Assembly (NCBI GenBank): GCA_910577035.1
Contig: CAJTKW010000047.1
Coordinates: 1-31,253, forward strand
Source of the DNA: an uncultured Acetatifactor sp.
Lineage (GTDB): Bacteria; Bacillota; Clostridia; Lachnospirales; Lachnospiraceae
DNA: 31,253 nt
Direction: 5' to 3'
Shown here: positions 23,622 through 29,830 of the stretch, piece after piece
Numbering within the stretch: the first letter of the stretch is position 1
Layout of the letters: each line of letters starts with the position of its first letter
Translations under genes and position numbers: made by a program
The notes under the pieces: generated by a model
Databases searched by the model: none
Told to the model about the DNA's origin: nothing
The model's input: the letters and a program-made list of their open reading frames with translations, nothing else

Positions 23622-24896
23622 CTAGATGGCTTCACCCAGTCGTTTTCTTTCCTCGCCCCTGTGGATCACCACCGGATCGCTCTCGTTTTCCACCACAGGC
23701 TTGGTAATGATACATTCCTCAATGGAGACGTCGGAGGGGATCGTGTACATGGTATCCATCAGCACATCCTCCATAATGGAACGAAGCCCCCTGGCCCCCG
23801 TCTTCCTCTCGAAAGCCTTCTCGGCAATGGCCGACACGGCATCCTCCTCAAAGGTCAGCTCCACGTCATCCATATCAAAAAGCTTCTTATACTGCTTAAT
23901 CAACGCGTTCTTGGGCTCCTTGAGAATGCGGATGAGCGCTTCCTTATCCAGGCCCTGGAGCGCCACACAGATAGGCACACGGCCCACAAATTCGGGAATC
24001 AGTCCGAATTTCACCAGGTCCTGGGGCGTTACTTCCTGCAGCAGCTCTCCCAGCTCCTTTGAGGTCTTCTGTGTCACCTCCGTATTAAACCCGATGGCCT
24101 TGCGGTCCAGCCTGGCTTCCACGATCTTTTCCAGCCCGTCAAAAGCCCCTCCGCAGATAAAGAGAATATTGGAAGTGTCAATGGAAATCAATTCCTGGTG
24201 GGGATGCTTTCTGCCTCCCTGGGGGGGGACGTTGGCTACCGTTCCTTCCACAATCTTTAACAGCGCCTGTTGAACGCCCTCACCGGACACGTCCCTGGTA
24301 ATCGAAACATTCTCACCCTTCTTGGTGATCTTGTCTATTTCGTCAATGTAAATAATTCCGTACTGAGCCCGCTCCACATCATAGTCTGCCGCCTGAATAA
24401 GCTTAAGCAGGATGTTTTCCACATCCTCACCCACATAACCGGCTTCCGTCAGCGTAGTAGCGTCCGCAATGGCAAACGGCACATTAATGATCTTTGCCAA
24501 TGTCTGGGCCAGATAGGTCTTACCGGATCCCGTAGGTCCCACCATAATTATATTGCTCTTCTGGAGCTCCACATCATCCAGATCCTTGGGTGCCGTCACG
24601 CGCTTGTAATGGTTGTAAACCGCCACGGATAATACCTTCTTTGCCTCATCCTGGCCGACCACATATTCATCCAGAAAATCCTTGATCTGGATCGGCTTGA
24701 GCAAATTGATTTCCGAATGAGCGGTCTCCTGTATTTCGTCGTCTTCCAGTTCCTCCTCCAGTATATCCGCACAGATGTCAATACACTCGTCGCAGATATA
24801 TACCCCGGCAGGACCCGCAATCAGCTTGCGGACCTGTCCCTGGGTCTTATTGCAAAAGGAACATCTTATATCGTTTCCGGTCATTTTGGATGCCAT
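23622..24896 (-). CDS. clpX: ATP-dependent Clp protease ATP-binding subunit ClpX
   Basis: A 424-residue AAA+ unfoldase that feeds substrates to ClpP. The N-terminal zinc-binding domain has C12-x2-C15...C35-x2-C38. Walker A is GPTGSGKT (120-127), Walker B is IIYIDEID, pore loop GYVGED is present, and IGFNTEV is the IGF-type loop that docks on ClpP. The arginine-bearing sensor region KTGARGLRSIMED follows. Full length for the family. Start fixed by AGGAG seven bases upstream; it lies 17 bp after clpP. Confidence 0.98.
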   Translation of the reverse strand: MASKMTGNDIRCSFCNKTQGQVRKLIAGPAGVYICDECIDICADILEEELEDDEIQETAHSEINLLKPIQIKDFLDEYVVGQDEAKKVLSVAVYNHYKRVTAPKDLDDVELQKSNIIMVGPTGSGKTYLAQTLAKIINVPFAIADATTLTEAGYVGEDVENILLKLIQAADYDVERAQYGIIYIDEIDKITKKGENVSITRDVSGEGVQQALLKIVEGTVANVPPQGGRKHPHQELISIDTSNILFICGGAFDGLEKIVEARLDRKAIGFNTEVTQKTSKELGELLQEVTPQDLVKFGLIPEFVGRVPICVALQGLDKEALIRILKEPKNALIKQYKKLFDMDDVELTFEEDAVSAIAEKAFERKTGARGLRSIMEDVLMDTMYTIPSDVSIEECIITKPVVENESDPVVIHRGEERKRLGEAI

Positions 24897-24913
24897 TTTT
24901 TTACTCCTAAAAT

Positions 24914-25504
24914 TTATTTTGTCTCATGGGAAGTGATTACCATATCAATCAATCCGTAGTCCTTTGCGTCCTCCGCACTCATCCAGTTGTCACGCTCGGT
25001 ATCGGCGCAGATCGTCTCATAATCCTTACCCGTCTTCTCCGCAAGAATATGGTTCAGCTTCTCCCTGGTCTTCAGTATATGCTTTGCCGCAATGTCGATT
25101 TCCGTCGCCTGTCCCTGGGTACCGCCTGCCGGCTGGTGAATCATAATTTCCGCGTTGGGCAGGGCAAACCGCTTGCCCTTTGCCCCTCCGGCCAGCAGGA
25201 AGGATCCCATGCTGGCAGCCATGCCGATGCAAACGGTGGAAACGTCACACTTAATATAATTCATGGTATCGTATATCGCCATACCGGCAGTGATAACGCC
25301 GCCGGGGCTGTTAATATACAGGTGAATATCCTTCTCGGGATCCTCTGCTTCCAGGAACAAAAGCTGTGCCACCACAATGCTTGCGGAAGTATCGTTTACC
25401 TCCTCGCCAAGAAATATGATCCTGTCCTTCAAAAGTCTGGAATAAATATCATAAGACCTTTCACCCTTACTGGTCTGCTCAATGACATAAGGCACCAAAC
25501 TCAT
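24914..25504 (-). CDS. clpP: ATP-dependent Clp protease proteolytic subunit ClpP
   Basis: A 196-residue serine peptidase forming the 14-mer Clp chamber. The catalytic triad is visible: Ser98 in GMAASMGS, His123 in IMIHQPAGG and Asp172 in the TERDNWMS region context, matching standard Firmicute numbering. The frame is open to ATG 25519, but that ATG lies within the ribosome site. ATG 25504 is eight bases after GGAGG and gives the classic MSLVPYVIEQT start. It is the first gene of the clpP-clpX-engB-AI-2E operon. Confidence 0.98.
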   Translation of the reverse strand: MSLVPYVIEQTSKGERSYDIYSRLLKDRIIFLGEEVNDTSASIVVAQLLFLEAEDPEKDIHLYINSPGGVITAGMAIYDTMNYIKCDVSTVCIGMAASMGSFLLAGGAKGKRFALPNAEIMIHQPAGGTQGQATEIDIAAKHILKTREKLNHILAEKTGKDYETICADTERDNWMSAEDAKDYGLIDMVITSHETK

Positions 25505-25526
25505 ATTCATGTCCTCCATTTTGTCT

Positions 25527-25545
25527 GTTATTAAATAACGTTATT
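25527..25545. promoter_or_regulatory. Overlapping palindromes at the clpP transcription start
   Basis: GTTATTAAATAAC (25527-25539) and AATAACGTTATT (25534-25545) are both perfect palindromes. They cover the predicted start point and touch the -10, an ideal repressor position. No CtsR heptad repeat or CIRCE element is present. Confidence 0.45.
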
Positions 25546-25571
25546 ATATCTTAACTTTTCCCGTATTTCAA
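25543..25571 (-). promoter_or_regulatory. Sigma-A promoter of clpP
   Basis: On the minus strand TTGAAA (25566-25571), 17-bp spacer, perfect TATAAT (25543-25548). Confidence 0.9.
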
Positions 25572-25589
25572 TGAATATCGGGGAATTAA

Positions 25590-25671
25590 TAAAAACTTAA
25601 GCACCAGCCGCCACAGGGAACGGCTGTCCCCGCCATCCGGAGTACAAACCGTTCCCTGTGCTCTGGTACTT
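25590..25671 (-). terminator. Composite intrinsic terminator of tig
   Basis: Inner arms 25612-25623 and 25649-25660 pair perfectly over 12 bp. Outer arms 25599-25607 and 25663-25671 add 9 bp with one G-U. The T-rich tract (about 25591-25598) follows on the minus strand. The outer arm reaches the tig stop codon. The long apical loop is 25 nt. Confidence 0.88.
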
Positions 25672-27074
25672 TAAGCTTCTCCTTCGGTATTCTCCGCAAG
25701 GCTGTCTGCCGCCTGCTCCTCTTCGGCAGCCTCTTCCTTTGCCTTCCTGGTGGTCTTCTTTGCCGTGCCCTTCTTAGCGGCAGGCTTGTCCTCCTTGGCA
25801 TTCTCTACCAGGAAATCCACTGCCTTCCTGACACAGATGTCCTCCAGGACCTGCTTCCTGCCCTTCTCACCCAAAAGCTCCCTGACTTCGTCGGCGTCCT
25901 TTCTGTATGCTTCCGCCATGGTCTTTACCTCTTCCTCGAATTCCTCCTCGGAAGCCTCGATCTTCTCGGCAGCCACTACCGCCTCCAGCACCAGTCTGGC
26001 CTGAATACGCTTCAGCGCCTGGGGCTTCACCTGCTCCATCAGCATCGGAACCGTCATGCCGGTAAACTGCATATACTGCTCCATGGAAATGCCCTGGGAC
26101 TGCAGCCGGCCTGCATAATCCTCCACCATCTGTCTCTGCTGGGTATCTACCATGGCATCGGGAATATCCATCTTTGCATCCGCGATAACGGCATCGATGA
26201 CGGCATCCTCCTTCGCGGTCTTTGCGTCTGCTTCCTTTCTGTCAGACAGCTTTTTCTTTATTTCTTCCTTATATTCTTCGACGGTATCGCTCTCCTCGGA
26301 AACCTCTTCCACAAAATCCTCATCCAGCTCGGGAAGCAGCTTCTCCTGAAGCCTGGTCACCGTACATTTAAATACGGCTGCCTTGCCTGCAAGCTCTGCC
26401 GCCTGGTAATCCTCGGGGAAAGTGACATTCACCTCCGTCTCCTTACCCGTCTCGGCGCCGATCAGGGCATCCTCAAAACCGGGAATAAACGCACCGGAAC
26501 CGATGGTAAGAGGATACTCCTTACCCTTGCCGCCCTCGAAAGCCACACCGTCTATGAAGCCTTCAAAGTCAATGGTTGCCACATCACCCTTCTGTACGGC
26601 CCTGTCAGTCACCTCAACGGTTCTGGAATTCTTCTCACGCTCCCTGTCGATCTCCGCATTCACCTCTTCTTCGGTAACGGCAGTATCGGCCTTTGCCACC
26701 TTGACCCCCTTATATTTCCCCAGGGCCACCTCCGGCTTCAGCGCTACCTCAGCCGTAAAGATAAAAGGCTTTCCCGCCTCCAACTGCACCACGTCGATCT
26801 TCGGTGAGGATACGATCTCCTCCGTACACTCCTCCAGCTCCTTCTCGTAAGCGTCGGGAATCAGGATATTCGCGGCATCCTCATAGAAAACCTCTTTGCC
26901 GTACATCTGCTCGATCATCCTGCGGGGCGCTTTGCCCTTGCGGAATCCGGGGAGACTGATTTTATTCCTGCTCTTCTGATAAGCCTTTTCAATCGCCTTC
27001 TCCAACTCCTCGGCGGGAACCTCTATGGTCAGCTTCGCCATGTTGTTTTCTAATTTTTCTACCTGTAAACTCAT
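25671..27074 (-). CDS. tig: Trigger factor (ribosome-associated chaperone and prolyl isomerase)
   Basis: A 467-residue chaperone. The N-terminal ribosome-binding domain has the signature LPGFRKGKAPRRMIEQMYG (42-60), close to the family GFRKGK loop. The FKBP-type domain follows (about 150-240, with GDVATIDFEGFIDGVAFEGG). The C-terminal helical arms end near 425. The last 40 residues are an Ala/Lys/Glu-rich low-complexity tail, longer than in B. subtilis. AAGGAGG lies ten bases upstream. It is monocistronic: own promoter, own terminator before clpP. Confidence 0.97.
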   Translation of the reverse strand: MSLQVEKLENNMAKLTIEVPAEELEKAIEKAYQKSRNKISLPGFRKGKAPRRMIEQMYGKEVFYEDAANILIPDAYEKELEECTEEIVSSPKIDVVQLEAGKPFIFTAEVALKPEVALGKYKGVKVAKADTAVTEEEVNAEIDREREKNSRTVEVTDRAVQKGDVATIDFEGFIDGVAFEGGKGKEYPLTIGSGAFIPGFEDALIGAETGKETEVNVTFPEDYQAAELAGKAAVFKCTVTRLQEKLLPELDEDFVEEVSEESDTVEEYKEEIKKKLSDRKEADAKTAKEDAVIDAVIADAKMDIPDAMVDTQQRQMVEDYAGRLQSQGISMEQYMQFTGMTVPMLMEQVKPQALKRIQARLVLEAVVAAEKIEASEEEFEEEVKTMAEAYRKDADEVRELLGEKGRKQVLEDICVRKAVDFLVENAKEDKPAAKKGTAKKTTRKAKEEAAEEEQAADSLAENTEGEA

Positions 27075-27151
27075 TACTACACTTCCTCCTTATTTTATCT
27101 GCTCCCCCATTAGCCATTGCACTATACGGACACAGTCGCAGTCATTTTAAT

Positions 27152-27180
27152 ATTATAACATGAAATCAACAGGAACACAA
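27152..27180 (-). promoter_or_regulatory. Sigma-A promoter of tig
   Basis: On the minus strand TTGTGT (27175-27180), 17-bp spacer, perfect TATAAT (27152-27157); leader about 70 nt. Confidence 0.8.
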
Positions 27181-27212
27181 ATGAAATGTTTTATTTTACC
27201 AGCATTTTACCG

Positions 27213-28547
27213 CTACTGTTTTCCCAGGGCCCGGACCTTCCTGCGATAAAATACCACCGAAATCACCATGGCCACCGTCCAGCCTACAGGCCATGCACAC
27301 CATATTCCCAGTGCCGAGCCCGTATAGCCTGACAGAACATGGGCCAGAACCACCCGAAGGATCAGGTCTGTAAAGGTGGCAGTCATAAACTGCCCCATGG
27401 CACTGGTGCCCCGCAGAATGCCGTCCGCCACCAGCTTGGCCGACACTATAAAATAAAAAGGGGACAAAATCCATAAAAACTGTCTGCCTGCCAGCAGCGC
27501 ATCCACCGATCCCTGTTCCAGAAACAGGAGCAGCAGGTATTTGCCCAGGAATATGTAAAGGACACAGAATGGCAGACACAGGCACCATACCATCTTCAGC
27601 CCCGCACGAAAGCCCTGGCCGATCCGCTCATACTTCCTGGCTCCCAGATTCTGGGCGGAATAATTTGAAATTCCGTTGCCTATGGTGGTAAACGAGGTAA
27701 TCACCATGTTATTGAGCTTAACAGCAGCGGAATATCCGGCCATGACGGAAGCCCCGAAGCCGTTGATTACACTCTGGATCATAATGTTTCCTACGGAAAT
27801 AAAGCTCTGCTGGAAGATGCTGGGAACGGCTATAATCACAATCTTTTTTAGGATGCCAAGGTCCATCAGGGAAGGCTTCTCCTTCACTTCTATCCTTTTC
27901 AGCCTCTTCCATACGGTAATCACCGCCAGTGCACAGCTCACTCCCTGGCAGAGAAAGGTAGCCCAGGCCACGCCTGCCACGCCCATATGAAAAGCCTTTA
28001 CAAACAATATGTCCACGGCAATATTCGAGACGGACGAGGCTGCCAGGAAGCAGAAGGGTGTCCTGGAGTCTCCCAATGCGGAAAAGATGCCTGTGGCAAT
28101 ATTGTAAAAAAGTACAAACGGCAGCCCCCACACATAAATGGCAAGATAGAGCCGGGAATCCGCCAGCAGCTCCTCCGGGGTATGGATCAGCCGCAGCAGC
28201 GGGCCGCATCCCGGAATGCCCGCCAGCATTAAAACAGCGCATAGCACCGCACTGAAAATGCAGGCCGTGGACACCGCCGTCTTCATCCTGCCATAGTCCC
28301 TGGCCCCAAACAACTGGGAGACCACCACGGAACAGCCGATATTACAGCCAAAAGAAAATGCTATAAAAATCAACGTAACCTCATAACTGTTTCCCACGGC
28401 AGCCAGCGCGTTTTCACCGATAAACCTGCCCGCCACCAGAGAATCCGCAATATTATACAACTGCTGAAAGATAACGCTTCCGAAAAGCGGAAGGCAGAAT
28501 TTCCATAAGACCGGCTCCGCCTTTCCCTCTGTTAAATCCCTGTTCAT
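27213..28547 (-). CDS. MATE family efflux transporter
   Basis: A 444-residue protein with about twelve transmembrane helices in two related halves. The N-terminal family pattern is present (LWKFCLPLFGSVIFQQLYNIADSLVAGRF, about 15-43), with ENALAAVGNS, and the second half has IMIQSVINGFGASVMAGYSAA. It exports cationic compounds, drugs or metabolites using a sodium or proton gradient; the substrate is unknown. AAAGGA lies nine bases upstream. It has its own promoter, and no terminator is evident before tig. Confidence 0.94.
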   Translation of the reverse strand: MNRDLTEGKAEPVLWKFCLPLFGSVIFQQLYNIADSLVAGRFIGENALAAVGNSYEVTLIFIAFSFGCNIGCSVVVSQLFGARDYGRMKTAVSTACIFSAVLCAVLMLAGIPGCGPLLRLIHTPEELLADSRLYLAIYVWGLPFVLFYNIATGIFSALGDSRTPFCFLAASSVSNIAVDILFVKAFHMGVAGVAWATFLCQGVSCALAVITVWKRLKRIEVKEKPSLMDLGILKKIVIIAVPSIFQQSFISVGNIMIQSVINGFGASVMAGYSAAVKLNNMVITSFTTIGNGISNYSAQNLGARKYERIGQGFRAGLKMVWCLCLPFCVLYIFLGKYLLLLFLEQGSVDALLAGRQFLWILSPFYFIVSAKLVADGILRGTSAMGQFMTATFTDLILRVVLAHVLSGYTGSALGIWCAWPVGWTVAMVISVVFYRRKVRALGKQ

Positions 28548-28592
28548 ACTATCCTGTCCTTTCTGTGGATTCTTTCCCTGTTTTCAGGAAAC

Positions 28593-28620
28593 ATTATAAT
28601 ACAGCCTTTCAAAAAGTCAA
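28593..28620 (-). promoter_or_regulatory. Sigma-A promoter of the MATE transporter
   Basis: On the minus strand TTGACT (28615-28620), 16-bp spacer, perfect TATAAT (28593-28598), about 45 bp before the start codon. Confidence 0.82.
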
Positions 28621-28645
28621 ATACAGCATGTTGCAAAATTTTCCA

Positions 28646-28674
28646 TCATAATTTCATTTTCCAGGGTCATACTA
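28646..28674 (+). promoter_or_regulatory. Candidate sigma-G (forespore) promoter of the spore protein gene
   Basis: TCATA (28646-28650), 17-bp spacer, CATACTA (28668-28674). The -10 fits the sigma-G consensus exactly and the -35 matches four of five positions, as expected for a small acid-soluble spore protein gene. Confidence 0.6.
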
Positions 28675-28677
28675 ACA

Positions 28678-28751
28678 TCAAGATAAGTCGCGGCAGACAC
28701 TTGCCTTGAACAATAGCTTCAGGATAAGTGCAGGCAGCACTTATCTTGAAG
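28678..28751 (+). repeat. Two tandem near-identical hairpin repeats in the spore protein leader
   Basis: Copy 1 is 28678-28710 and copy 2 is about 28719-28750; they align over about 32 bp with a few changes and two small indels. Copy 2 folds into a 15-bp stem (28717-28731 with 28737-28751, one G-U, 5-nt loop). Copy 1 folds with two imperfect positions. No U-tract follows either. Confidence 0.75.
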
Positions 28752-28795
28752 ATAGAGAAAACACAAAAAATACACTGATATGGAGGTGAAAAAGA

Positions 28796-28996
28796 ATGTC
28801 CAGCAACAAAACCAATAGAGTAGAGGTGCCTGAAGCAAAGGCAGCAATGGATCGTTTCAAGACTGAGGTTGCATCCGAGCTTGGCGTGAACCTGAAGGAA
28901 GGCTACAACGGAGACCTGACTTCCCGCGAGGCCGGTTCTATCGGCGGTGAGATGGTTCGTCGTATGATTAAGAAGCAGGAAGAGCAGATGAAGTAA
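28796..28996 (+). CDS. Alpha/beta-type small acid-soluble spore protein
   Basis: A 66-residue protein that coats and protects spore DNA. It has both family hallmarks: the germination protease site TEVASELG (23-30, cleavage expected within the E-V-A-S-E context) and the DNA-contact motif GDLTSREAGSIGGEMVRRMI (39-58). Length is typical. Ribosome site GGAGGTG lies about seven bases upstream. It is monocistronic, with a sigma-G-like promoter upstream and a bidirectional terminator downstream. Its presence shows a spore-forming lineage. Confidence 0.97.
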   Translation: MSSNKTNRVEVPEAKAAMDRFKTEVASELGVNLKEGYNGDLTSREAGSIGGEMVRRMIKKQEEQMK

Positions 28997-29010
28997 GCTT
29001 TACTGCGCAA

Positions 29011-29044
29011 AACAGCCGGGGCTGATACCCCGGCTGTTCCTTTG
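29011..29044. terminator. Bidirectional terminator between spore protein and transaldolase genes
   Basis: Arms 29011-29021 and 29028-29038 form a perfect 11-bp stem with a 6-nt loop. Short T-runs follow on both strands, serving the two convergent genes. Confidence 0.85.
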
Positions 29045-29060
29045 TCAGATCTTCCTGTCC

Positions 29061-29714
29061 TTATTCGCCAAACACTGCCTTATAATCCGCCTGGAACTTG
29101 GCAATTCCCGCATCCGTCAGAGGATGCTTCACCATCTGCTCGATCACGCCATAGGGTACCGTGGCAATGTCCGCTCCTGCCAGGGCACAGTCCGTCACAT
29201 GGATGGGATTCCTGACACTGGCTGCAATGATCTGCGTCTCAATCCCCGCCACATCAAAGATCTCCGCGATCTCCCGGATCAGGTCAACGCCCCTCTGGCT
29301 GATGTCATCCAGACGTCCCAGGAAAGGAGATACATAGGTAGCGCCGGCCCGTGCTGCAAGCAGAGCCTGGTTGGCACTGAAGACCAGGGTCACATTGGTC
29401 TTGACACCCTCTGCGGTAAGAGCCTTGCAGGCCTTTAAGCCTTCCACGGTCATGGGAATCTTCACTACCATATTGGGATGAATCTTTGCAATCTCACGCC
29501 CTTCTTTAATCATGCCCTCAGCGTCTACCGTAGTAGCCTTGACCTCGCCGCTGATAGGCCCGTCAACGATGGAAGCAATCTCCGCGATCACCTCTTCAAA
29601 TACTCTGCCTTCCTTGGCAATCAGGGAAGGGTTGGTGGTCACGCCGCAGATCACACCCATGTCATTTGCTTTCTTAATGTCCTCAACCTTTGCGGTATCA
29701 ATGAAAAAACGCAT
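29061..29714 (-). CDS. Transaldolase, TalC/fructose-6-phosphate aldolase-like
   Basis: A 217-residue class I aldolase of the short transaldolase subfamily. Schiff-base Lys85 lies in NMVVKIPMT, with Asp6 in FFIDTA and Asn28 in GVTTNPSLI. The late segments TYVSPFLGRLDD and IIAASVRNPIHV are conserved. It would work in the non-oxidative pentose phosphate pathway; transaldolase and fructose-6-phosphate aldolase activity cannot be separated by eye. AAGGAG lies nine bases upstream. Strong own promoter, plus a hairpin in the leader. Confidence 0.95.
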   Translation of the reverse strand: MRFFIDTAKVEDIKKANDMGVICGVTTNPSLIAKEGRVFEEVIAEIASIVDGPISGEVKATTVDAEGMIKEGREIAKIHPNMVVKIPMTVEGLKACKALTAEGVKTNVTLVFSANQALLAARAGATYVSPFLGRLDDISQRGVDLIREIAEIFDVAGIETQIIAASVRNPIHVTDCALAGADIATVPYGVIEQMVKHPLTDAGIAKFQADYKAVFGE

Positions 29715-29749
29715 ACTTCATATCTCCTTTTCCTTTTTCATGTTCTGAG

Positions 29750-29768
29750 CCGCCCGAATACCGGGCGG
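29750..29768 (-). other. Hairpin in the transaldolase leader
   Basis: CCGCCCG (29750-29756) and CGGGCGG (29762-29768) form a perfect 7-bp GC stem between the promoter and the ribosome site. No U-tract follows, so it is a leader structure rather than a terminator. Confidence 0.5.
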
Positions 29769-29783
29769 ACATCCTTAAGGTAA

Positions 29784-29812
29784 AGTATACTAGAATGCCC
29801 CCGAAAACTCAA
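29784..29812 (-). promoter_or_regulatory. Sigma-A promoter of the transaldolase gene
   Basis: On the minus strand TTGAGT (29807-29812), 17-bp spacer, TATACT (29784-29789). Confidence 0.85.
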
Positions 29813-29830
29813 GAGGTTTCACACAAATTT

